A stretch of DNA of 15,937 bases from Saccoglossus kowalevskii (taxonomy: Eukaryota; Hemichordata; Enteropneusta; Harrimaniidae). Made by a program: the position numbers and the translations under genes. The notes below the pieces were generated by a model. It saw only the letters and a list, made by a program, of their open reading frames with translations. It was not told where the DNA came from and ran no database searches. Position 1 is the stretch's first letter. Each line of letters starts with the position of its first letter. The DNA lies in assembly GCF_000003605.2 (NCBI RefSeq), contig NW_003146778.1:5341-21277 (forward strand), written 5' to 3'. This document shows, in pieces, positions 9,001 through 15,427 of the stretch.

Positions 9001-10031
9001 TTACAGTGAGAAAACCTGTAGGCACGACCTGGTTCGTAACTCCACGGCGAGACATACATACCCGATGTCTAAGTAAGTTATCTTTTATATCGTTGACAAT
9101 ACACCTAATATTCAGATATTGGATAAATCAATCTTCCTCTTCTTGAAACGGTTACATAGTTTTAATACCTATTGTATAATCGTGGTCTTTCACGAAGATT
9201 TGCTCTGTGCTGGTTTTAGAACGGCGTTGCCCCGTCCACTTCCAGCCCGGCTAACTACGTCTCGAGTTTACGTCATACAAATATAGCTACTTACAATTTG
9301 ATATATTCACCATAACATCTATATAAACTTCGTGATTCATCTTGACATCATTCAAAACATTTTTAATAGACACAGATTGGAAGTACTGCCTATGTAGTCA
9401 TACATGTATTACTGAATCATCTACGTAATTTCATTGTAGATATCACGTGACAAATCTTCTAGAAACAGACCTCACGTCGTGCAGTGTAAGGTGTGATTAC
9501 ACAACCACTTCAAGCGTACGTAATTCTGAATTATATGACCAGGCTTACAGTGAAAGCTCTTCGAGCGATCCAGTGGTGGACATCAGTAGAAAGAAGACGC
9601 GATCAATCGGGAATTCTGCGAATGAGTACAATCAACTAGCTATTAATAGGATCACACCTCAACAACAAATTAGCTCGTATTTACATAATACTCCCAGACC
9701 AGTTAATTCATTTGGAAACGGTTCTGTGGACGACCCAGACACACATATATATGCAGAACCATTTTATAATCAACGCACTCTAGAGCAGACAGCTGGAAGA
9801 ATCATTCGGGCCGAAGAGTACCGAATATCTCCCGCAACACATGCCATTACATGTAACGATGAATCACAATATGACACCCTCTACGATTACACTAAGCGAG
9901 GAAATAGAAAACACAATTCAAACTCAGAGAACCTGACTGAGCCTGGAACAAATGGATCTAACAAGTTAGACGTGTGCAAAGACTCGGTCTCGGGAAATCA
10001 CATTTATAACACAGTGAATGACACGTATTAA
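2934..10031 (+). CDS. Draper/MEGF10/Nimrod-like EGF-repeat transmembrane receptor (complete, 7 exons)
   Basis: Seven exons join at 2934-3079, 5671-5723, 6513-7452, 7787-7944, 8575-8800, 9007-9072 and 9440-10031. All introns are GT-AG and every phase agrees, giving 2181 nt and 726 aa. Predicted layout: signal peptide (1 to about 25), short Cys-containing EMI-like end with CCNGY (53-57), about ten EGF-like repeats (68-418), short Ser/Thr/Pro stalk, transmembrane helix (443-466), basic stop-transfer RR and a 260-aa cytoplasmic tail with many tyrosines. This is the architecture of phagocytic and scavenger receptors such as Draper, CED-1, MEGF10/11, SCARF and Nimrod, which bind apoptotic cells or microbes and signal through tail tyrosines. 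The full EMI domain of MEGF10 is not present; only its CC-G-Y end is recognisable. Family assignment is firm. Ligand, orthology and a role in engulfment are inferred. A possible extra 33-nt exon would give 737 aa. Confidence 0.85.
3465..3489 (+). repeat. (AT)12 dinucleotide repeat
   Basis: Uninterrupted AT repeat of 25 nt within intron 1; a shorter TA run lies near 3149-3165. Confidence 0.95.
4075..4435 (+). repeat. TTACA-rich degenerate repeat region
   Basis: More than ten TTACA or TTACAG words recur in about 360 nt (for example TTTTACAGG, CTTACAGT, GATTACATATTACAC, GATTACAGCTTACAAG). The spacing is irregular, so this is either a decayed tandem repeat or biased simple sequence. No coding potential was seen. 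Confidence 0.45.
5671..5723 (+). CDS. Exon 2: CCxGY motif (end of EMI-like region)
   Basis: A 53-nt exon, too short to stand out as an ORF. The acceptor is TTTATTGTATACAG and the donor is TTGG|GTGAGTA. Spliced to exon 1 it reads W-FYKCCNGYYKHNITTCL (residues 49-66) and leaves phase 1, exactly what exon 3 needs. The CCNGY string matches the CCxGY motif that links the EMI end to the EGF/NIM repeats in Nimrod and Draper relatives, and the CC-G-Y-C spacing resembles the end of EMI domains. N61-I-T is a potential N-glycosylation site. The call rests on splice phase and motif together. Confidence 0.75.
6042..6074 (+). other. Candidate 33-nt cassette micro-exon
   Basis: A strong acceptor (TTATTTCCTTTCAG, preceded by more pyrimidines) and a good donor (TACG|GTAAAG) bracket exactly 33 nt. 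Placed between exons 2 and 3 it keeps frame (phase 1 in and out) and would insert eleven residues, ANVNDRSFQIY, between TCL and ACPIGKYG. Without it the two cysteines flanking the junction lie close together, as is usual in the family, so the skipped form is probably the main one. No transcript evidence is available here. Confidence 0.35.
6153..6164 (+). promoter_or_regulatory. NRF1-type motif TGCGCACGCGCG
   Basis: Matches the YGCGCAYGCGCR consensus of NRF1 at all twelve positions, in an otherwise AT-rich intron. This could be an internal promoter or enhancer site, or part of a mobile-element remnant. Binding is not shown. Confidence 0.35.
6206..6247 (+). repeat. Interspersed repeat fragment, copy in intron 2
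   Basis: Contains GCTTGTTTGTA followed by GGCTATCTGACGCAT. The same two words recur in the same order in intron 4, where they are closer together. It is probably a remnant of an unidentified interspersed element. Confidence 0.45.
6281..6390 (+). repeat. (CACTA)22 pentanucleotide microsatellite
   Basis: Twenty-two uninterrupted copies of CACTA fill 110 nt of intron 2 and end 122 nt before the acceptor-adjacent first base of exon 3. The lack of interruptions implies a young or actively length-changing array. An open frame of TTLHY repeats across it is a by-product of the repeat and is not a gene. Confidence 0.98.
6513..7452 (+). CDS. Exon 3: nine EGF-like repeats in one exon
   Basis: Encodes residues 68-379 plus two bases of codon 380. 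The acceptor is ACCTTGACATAG and the donor is CACAG|GTAAGAAA. The repeats are of the 30-odd-residue laminin/SCARF/MEGF type, with spacing C-x-C...C...G-S-C-x-C-x-x-G-Y-Y-G-x-x-C. Units 1-5 are compact (about 31 residues) and units 1, 2 and 4 share DGSC-C...GYYG or GYFG. Units 6-8 are longer or irregular; one has a CxxC pattern (TCTSCKSGWVG) like furin-type or NIM-like repeats. Unit 9 is completed by exon 4. Calcium-binding EGF signatures (DxDE...) are not evident, so these look non-calcium-binding. Most related vertebrate genes spread such repeats over several exons, so one exon of this size is notable. Confidence 0.95.
7453..7786 (+). other. Intron 3, with a possible recursive splice point
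   Basis: A 334-nt phase-2 intron. At 7584-7606 a long T run, then CAG|GTAAAC, joins a good acceptor directly to a good donor. This juxtaposed AG|GT is the hallmark of zero-length recursive splice sites, though those are usually found in long introns. Confidence 0.6.
7787..7944 (+). CDS. Exon 4: last EGF-like repeat and juxtamembrane stalk
   Basis: Encodes residues 381-432 with one base on either side. The acceptor is TTTGTTCTGTTTCAG and the donor is AGTG|GTGAGTGG. It finishes the ninth EGF unit and encodes a tenth (residues 389-418: CGENICGCQNGG...CECLDPWLGQFC). A short Ser/Thr/Pro stalk, RISTPGSPIS, follows. N419-E-T is a potential N-glycosylation site. Confidence 0.9.
7945..8574 (+). other. 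Intron 4
   Basis: A 630-nt phase-1 intron. It holds the repeat fragment shared with intron 2; otherwise I see nothing distinctive. Confidence 0.75.
8095..8124 (+). repeat. Interspersed repeat fragment, copy in intron 4
   Basis: GCTTGTTTGTAGCCAAGCTATCTGACGCAT repeats two words found in intron 2. It is followed directly by GCGCAAGCTCCCGCGCTTTAA, a GC-rich segment that resembles the reverse complement of CTAAAGCGGGAGG at 6131-6143. Confidence 0.45.
8575..8800 (+). CDS. Exon 5: transmembrane helix and start of cytoplasmic tail
   Basis: Encodes residues 434-507 plus two bases of codon 508. The acceptor is ATTCTGTATTTCAG and the donor is CACAG|GTAATT. Residues 443-466 (IAVIVPVVVFVF...ILLMV) form one continuous hydrophobic helix of 24 residues, followed at once by RRQYHSK, a basic stop-transfer flank. 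With the signal peptide this predicts a type I membrane protein with the EGF repeats outside. The rest of the exon starts the tail and has no motif I recognise. Confidence 0.92.
9007..9072 (+). CDS. Exon 6: 66-nt phase-symmetric tail exon
   Basis: Encodes SEKTCRHDLVRNSTARHTYP-MSK (residues 508-530). The acceptor is TTTTTATTACAG and the donor is CTAA|GTAAGT, which is near consensus. It enters and leaves in phase 2 and is a multiple of three, so joining exon 5 directly to exon 7 also keeps frame (AG+A, Arg). It is therefore a natural candidate for alternative skipping. It is small and has no motif I recognise; the call rests on splice signals and phase. Confidence 0.8.
9073..9439 (+). other. 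Intron 6
   Basis: A 367-nt phase-2 intron with no recognisable content. Confidence 0.75.
9440..10031 (+). CDS. Exon 7: tyrosine-rich cytoplasmic tail to stop
   Basis: Encodes residues 531-726 and TAA. The acceptor is TTTCATTGTAG. The segment is polar, Ser/Asn-rich and probably disordered, with 14 tyrosines by my count. Notable sites: YNQL (593), YAEP (634, the pYxxP form preferred by Crk SH2 domains), DESQYDTL (Y674, fits the S-x-Y-x-x-L ITIM form and has acids upstream as in hemITAMs), YDYT (678), NHIY (719, also YNTV) and NDTY, whose tyrosine is the last residue (726). No classical two-YxxL ITAM with standard spacing and no exact NPxY is present. Kinase and adaptor partners are inferred from related receptors (Src/Syk type kinases; PTB adaptors such as CED-6/GULP). 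Confidence 0.92.
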
Positions 10032-10409
10032 GCACTATATATTCAATCAAGCCGTTTTTGCAACAAAATATGCTCTTTGAAATATAATGAATAGAATGTG
10101 TCTCACATGGACCGTGATAAAATACAAAATTAATATTTTCCAAAGTTTGAGTTTGTTTCTTTTTTGTCTTTTTATACCAATGCATGGCAATGAGCCAGCA
10201 AAGCTACTTATCCGACATATATGTGCACGCACCGTGACTGATTCATTGATTTAATTCAGAGCTGTTAATTGATTTAGCGATGATTATACAATTTACCCCG
10301 TAACTATTTTTTTATTTTTATTGTGCGTCATATTTAAATGACTATAACTCTAAAAGCACATGTCCAACTGTGTTGGGAATGTAAACATTCTATAGTTGAG
10401 ATATCTACC

Positions 10410-10415
10410 AATAAA
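10410..10415 (+). terminator. Proximal poly(A) signal AATAAA
   Basis: First canonical AATAAA after the receptor stop codon, followed by T/G-containing sequence (TCTATGTAAATAATGTAGC). It would give a 3' UTR of about 400 nt. Confidence 0.55.
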
Positions 10416-10556
10416 ATCAGTCTATGTAAATAATGTAGCTTATGTAATTGATATAATAATTTAAATAATTAATATTATTTTTAATTTAATATAATATTAA
10501 TTTTAATAATGTTATTGACTATGCATTATTTTATACTAGTAGCCTGTGTTGTTATT

Positions 10557-10562
10557 AATAAA
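10557..10562 (+). terminator. Distal poly(A) signal AATAAA
   Basis: Second AATAAA, preceded by an AT-rich tract (about 10448-10515) and followed 25 nt later by a small hairpin (CCACG-TTTTTT-CGTGG). It would give a 3' UTR of about 550 nt. Either or both sites may be used. Confidence 0.5.
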
Positions 10563-10599
10563 ATGACAATATATCATCATAATGTTCCACGTTTTTTCG

Positions 10600-11330
10600 T
10601 GGGTGATTATATATAGTTATGTAGTCTAAAATGTGAACAATCTCAATAATATGACAATCACGAAATCTAGGGATAGATTGTACCCAAAAGAGCGCACATA
10701 TTACTATTACGTGGATCTATGTTAAAACAGAATATATGCAACTTTTAAACACACGTGAATGGAAGCGAACTTGTTTTGCACCCAGACCAAAATCACCTCC
10801 GTAATGACTATGATGTGCTTAATCGGAAATAGAGTGGCCACATACACCAACTGTTCTATATGTACGACAGATTAATGATATGCTCAAATATGCATCTTTC
10901 GTCGCGCCCTCTCCCAAACCCAACCAACCTGCTATATCTAAATTCGCGATATATAATAGTGCATTTTTGCTACATAAGCCATATTTATATAGTTTTACAA
11001 TACATCGGACGGACCGTCTTCTATGGGGTTTTACCTGCATGCAGAACACTGTTTAACATATATTTTAATAGATACGTTGTTCGTAATTATTCATCGGTTT
11101 GATATCAACTACAAGTATATTAAATGAAGGACAACAATTAACTACTATCATTTTTCATATATTATATTTATCGTTTCTAGCAAACATTCATCTATTCTTT
11201 GATGTCTAAAATTGTCACTCTGGATTTCCACTTGATTATCTTCAGTTCAATAATGTACAAACAGTTCGTTACGGCATTCTCATGAGAGTGAAATCACATT
11301 GATAAGATGCATATTACACCTCATGCCCAA
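10600..11330. other. Intergenic, nothing recognised
   Basis: AT-rich sequence between the receptor's poly(A) signals and the GC-richer stretch. Short open frames occur on both strands with no domain or splice support. Confidence 0.6.
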
Positions 11331-11980
11331 CATCGTCACGCTGATTAGTCAGAATGGGCTACGCGAGAATCAGGATAACTGTATAACCAGCCCGACTGCC
11401 CACTGGAGGCGTGAAACGTTAATGCTTTTGTAAGCGCCCCCAGCGTTGGAACTAATGGAGCCAGACATAGCGCGGATAGCGGCACCAGCTGCCTGGCAAT
11501 TTAAAGCGACTTCCCGACACCAACCATATTCCTAAATACAGGTTGTTTCATTGACACGCAGATCACGTCTGTGTTGAATAGCGCCACCTGTGCTGACACA
11601 ATGCACGTTGTTTGTATCTCATCCCCATTTATGTGAGTAATCGCAGTCGCTATCCTCGGGGGGGGGGGGGGACATCCGGGCATTTTCTACCGCCTGGCAA
11701 CCCTCGCGTTGAAAACAAAGACCAACAACTCGCAGAAAACGGTACTTTGCGATGGTTGTTGAGAGTCCCCTGAACAGTGTAACAAGATTTGCCCTACGTG
11801 TGTAACATATATGAATTTGGTTGTTCAGGATTACTTCAAAGTTGAGTTTGTGTTGTTTTCTCGAGTTTTCACCGGCTCCACAGCAGCGCGCAAAAAGCCC
11901 ATAGAAATACGTGGTACAGTGGTGCGCGTCTTAGCAACGTAGAACGTCCGTGACGTAGCTCCGCCCCGGAGGATATGGAG
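11330..11980. promoter_or_regulatory. GC/CpG-richer promoter-like segment
   Basis: Visibly richer in G, C and CpG than its surroundings. Elements seen include a CRE-like TGACGTAG (11951-11958) next to a GC box CCGCCCC (11961-11967), an RFX-type half site TTAGCAACG (11931-11939), TGGCAAC (11695-11701), an E-box CAGCTG (near 11488) and TAGCGCCACCTG (11579-11590). No coding exon could be supported on either strand. It may be a promoter of an unannotated or non-coding transcript, an enhancer, or an old mobile element. Confidence 0.35.
11658..11671 (+). repeat. Poly(G)14 tract
   Basis: Fourteen consecutive G in an AT-rich genome. Such tracts mutate easily in length and can form quadruplex structures. 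Confidence 0.95.
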
Positions 11981-12239
11981 GTATTGTTGAATTATAATGG
12001 ATAATTCTGAATAAAACAAAGTCAAGCATCTGCTTCCATAACACCTAATTTGAAACGTGCCTTACTTCAAGGAGAAAATTAATTGCACGAGTTTCATATT
12101 TTTTCTAGGGTCAATGCCCAGCTTTGTGTATAGGAAATGAGTCCGGATGTATAGACAAACTGACAGTAGAGGCAAATCTACTAGGACATAACTATAATGG
12201 AGAGGGGTGACTAATATTCAAAATAACATTTAGCATCCA

Positions 12240-12545
12240 TACAAATACATTGGGCAAACTCCATATTAATATTTGTGTAGTTTTTGCGATCTCCAATTCA
12301 ACCCAAGTGTGTCATATAAAATCTCCATATAAATATTTGTGTGGGGTTTAGGATTCTTATATTCAACAAAAGTGCAATCAAATGTGTGTGTGCTTTAATA
12401 GTTGTGTTAAGTGAATGTATGGGGTTTACCATCGCCATATAAAGTACATACTTTTATTCATATGAAGATGTAAACCACACTTTTATTATGCAGAGATAAG
12501 GTAAACTCCATACTTTTACGTCTTGTTGTTCTTGCGTTTTTAACT
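12240..12545. repeat. Degenerate ~64-bp repeat cluster
   Basis: CTCCATATTAATATTTGTGT at 12259 recurs as CTCCATATAAATATTTGTGT at 12323, a 64-nt period. Weaker related pieces (GCCATATAAAG..., AACTCCATACTTTTA) follow up to about 12520. No coding capacity was seen. Confidence 0.6.
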
Positions 12546-12581
12546 TTTCCTACACTTTGTAACTTTAGCTGACTGCTTTGG

Positions 12582-12686
12582 AAAATAGAGAATTGTGGAT
12601 ATAACCAAATCTGACAGAGGTCCACTCAAGCTACCCACATACTATTTATCAAAGTAACTTGGCAGGTAGTTTTCAAGAAGTCAAAA
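12582..12686 (+). repeat. ~145-bp-period repeat, unit A
   Basis: Starts AAAATAGAGAATTG, continues through AAATCTGACAGAGGTCCACT and a CAAAGTAA-containing stretch, and ends TAGTTTTCAAGAAG. It matches unit B, which begins 145 nt later, over most of its length. It is a member of an unidentified dispersed repeat family. Confidence 0.75.
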
Positions 12687-12726
12687 ATATCATTTTTTTT
12701 TACCTCAAATGACAAAAATATTTGCC

Positions 12727-12837
12727 AAAATAGAGAATTGAAGATATTGACACGAAATGAACAAATCTGACAGAGGTCCACTCAGGTACCTACATACGAA
12801 GTATCAAAGTAATTGAGCAAGTAGTTTTCAAGAAGAA
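12727..12837 (+). repeat. ~145-bp-period repeat, unit B
   Basis: Second copy of unit A with the same order of conserved words: AAAATAGAGAATTG, AAATCTGACAGAGGTCCACT, TATCAAAGTAA, GTAGTTTTCAAGAAG. Followed from 12853 by TTTACGGACGGATGGACAACG, a tail type often seen at the ends of invertebrate interspersed repeats. Confidence 0.75.
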
Positions 12838-13149
12838 ATCTAAAATGCAATTGTTTACGGACGGATGGACAACGGAAGATCATCTATACAAATGGCTCCA
12901 CTCTGTCATCTATGACAGTGAAGCTAAAAGGCGGCCGAGGGTATCATTTGTATCACTTCCTCATAGGGAGAAATCTGTACAAGATAAAACCAGAATATGT
13001 TTGCTCTTCTCAAATATAAAGTATGACCTGAAATAACTGTATTTCTGAAGAATCCATGTACAAAGTACTTTATCTGTCACATCTTATACTTTAAGCACAA
13101 CCCGGGGAAAATTTGCTTCTGGGGAAAGGAATTATGCCCCAATTAAGAT

Positions 13150-13305
13150 ATGCGCGAGTACAAGGTGGGCAACACATTTAAGAGTCTGTGTAATGATCAA
13201 ATGATGAATGTTCATGATCTAGTCCAAAAACCGACGACCAACATCAAATTCCTGGTAGATCAAGAAGCCAAGTGCACATTTGGATTAAGCCAGAACTCGT
13301 CTTGA
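13150..13305 (+). pseudogene. Short 51-codon open frame, possible coding remnant
   Basis: ATG to TGA frame reading MREYKVGNTFKSLCNDQMMN and on through HDLVQKPTTN and KFLVDQEAKC. It has mixed, protein-like composition and is richer in GC than its flanks. A stop lies just upstream in frame. No domain is recognised. It sits next to dispersed repeats, so a decayed mobile-element gene is the simplest reading; chance is also possible. Confidence 0.25.
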
Positions 13306-13948
13306 TAAAGTCAACACTGTCGTAGGGAGTTTATATACGACAGAACATGCTTCCAGAATAAAGACCTGAATTAGAATCAGAAACTAGGCATTTAGAACAT
13401 ACAGAGTGCTTCTTGGCTACAACAAAGATTAGGTTGATTTTTGTTTTACATTGTTTTAACTTTTATATAGATCACGCGACATTACGGGTGAGCTGAGTTC
13501 ACACAATTCATGACATGCTGCCAACTATTTGGTTGACTTTTGGGCTATGTGGCATTTACAGATAGATCATGAATATTCATTAGTTGATCAACATGCAATT
13601 CTAGTATCAGATCCAGCTGCCATAACACGAGAATACAAATCATACAACACCCTAACAATGCAGTTCACTTTTTGCATTATCCTTTACAAAATGAGCAGCT
13701 TTGGAGAGGACCGATTACATGTCACATTTAAACATTATTTTTAGTTTTCTCTTATTTGTGGGAAATAATTACAAGTTGACCTATGTTTATGATTGTAAAG
13801 ATGCAGTCAGTGTGTATTGCTTTGTATACACCAAGAATTGAAGTAACCATGAAACAAACACACTGCTTCACTTACCTATAAAATCATCCTTCAGATTATT
13901 AAGTCATTTGTGATAAAAATTAACCAAAATGCTTAAATTCTGATAGTA

Positions 13949-13954
13949 TTTATT
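13949..13954 (-). terminator. Candidate poly(A) signal of the 4E-T-like gene
   Basis: TTTATT on the + strand reads AATAAA on the - strand, 1264 nt after the stop codon of the 4E-T-like exon. It is the first good canonical signal going leftward after one that overlaps the stop codon itself. Confidence 0.35.
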
Positions 13955-15218
13955 TATGTACACTTGTAAACACAGAACAATTGATGCATTTAACTACTAG
14001 CACAATTTTAATGTTGTTAAGCCAACTCCGTGACAGTACAGAGAACAAATCAAGGTGCACATAAAAAACGATTACACTGTAAACATGAGGAAAAGATACA
14101 CTTATGCAATACCTGCTATTACATTAGAACCGGGAATGAAAAATCAATCTGCCTCATTTTGGATAAATTCGGGTCAATAAATATTGTAGCTACCGCTGAA
14201 GCTATTTTTTCGCTTGCAGCTTATTTTGCTTGGCTTGCTTCACACAAAAGAACATTGGATACCAAAAAAAAAATACTTGCAGTTAATTGTCAACATTTGT
14301 GACAAGTGGGAAAAGAAAAACAGCAAATATTTTTCAGCAAAAACTGGACTTTGTATAAATTTACAAGAAGCAGAGAACCAATTTTGTAACAAAAAAATAT
14401 AACACATAAAAAAAAAATATCTTTTTTAAAGCTTTTTTTGTATATCCTATCAAAATGGCACAATAAACACAAAGTTCAAAACAAAAATAAATCACTTTCT
14501 TATATCAATATACCTTTATACAAATTCCTTTTCAACAGTTTGTTTTTTCTGACTAACAACATTTTAAAGGTAGAAAATGTATATACAAGCAACTAAACTT
14601 TGAAGAAAGCACTTTAACAGATTACATCATCACAGCCATCAAACGAGGTACAAGGGAAAAAACAACGACTTTGATCATCACATTTATAATCAGAAAATAA
14701 CATCAAAGAGTGCCATAAAAAATAAAAAAAAAAAAGAAGAAGAAGAAAGCAATACCATGAAAAATCACAGGAATATATTAAATTACAAGAAATGTACACA
14801 AAGACAAAAGCTCATCTTACTCGATGAAACAGACTTGGTTCTGTAAATGCAAATATTTCATTTTGGGTGGTTCCCATCTTTCTTCATCAAAGCAATATTT
14901 ATCGCTGGATTCACTTGGATCAAGCAATAACTTATCAAAGCACCAAGTAAAGTTGATTTTTTTTTTTATGTGTGATGTTTCACTTAAAACTCACATAAAT
15001 CACAAGACCTTATTAGAAAGTTTTTAAAAAAAACGTCGTACAATTTTGCCTGTAAGGCTAAAAGTTACAAAAAAATTAAACACAAATTTCAAGAAAAAGG
15101 ATTTGTTCTAGGATGGGTTTTGCTTTTCAATGATTTGGATGCTTCTTAATATTTTCAAAAGAAGTACCTGATGACTCGGATGTACAGTTCAACTAATACT
15201 GAAGACGAGCCACCCAGT
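13955..15218 (-). other. Probable 3' UTR of the 4E-T-like gene
   Basis: AT-rich, non-coding sequence directly after the stop codon on the - strand. It contains an A-rich/GAA tract on the + strand (14717-14749, T-rich/TTC on the transcript). Open frames here lack recognisable domains. The extent is inferred from the poly(A) signal only. Confidence 0.35.
14717..14749 (+). repeat. A-rich tract followed by (GAA)n
   Basis: AAAAAATAAAAAAAAAAAAG then four GAA/AGA units, a simple-sequence tract within the probable 3' UTR. Confidence 0.85.
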
Positions 15219-15427
15219 TTATTGGTGGCATTCAATATCTTCAACGGAAAGAACATTTTTACCATGGTGTATCATTGGAGGCATTTGTGGCAGTGGTTGG
15301 CGCAGTACATCGGTTCCGAACCATTTTGTCAAGTTGACAGGCGACTGGGATCTTTGACTCATGATTGGTGCATTCACCGACTGTGAAAATAGACCAGTAT
15401 TTACCGAAGGGGGTGTATTTGGCAAAT
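15219..15427 (-). CDS. EIF4ENIF1: Last exon of an eIF4E-transporter (4E-T)-like gene, C-terminus only
   Basis: On the - strand a good acceptor (TTTTCTCTCCACAG) precedes 209 nt coding for 68 residues and TAA, entering in phase 1. The segment is Ser/Pro/Asn-rich and disordered, then carries NLTKWFGTDVL, QPLPQMPP and a C-terminal NVLSVEDIECHQ. From memory this order (WFG-D-L, PLP-MP, then a V-S/V-D/E-L-E end) matches the extreme C-terminus of animal 4E-T proteins. 4E-T binds eIF4E, represses translation, and joins P-bodies and germline RNA granules. Earlier exons, including the eIF4E-binding motif, must lie to the right of the window. The exon is clear; the family name rests on a short tail and should be checked by alignment. 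Confidence 0.7.

Noticed and set aside
14030-14302. 90-codon open frame on the + strand near 14.1 kb
   Set aside because: Lies in the probable 3' UTR of the - strand gene, with AT-rich composition and no domain.
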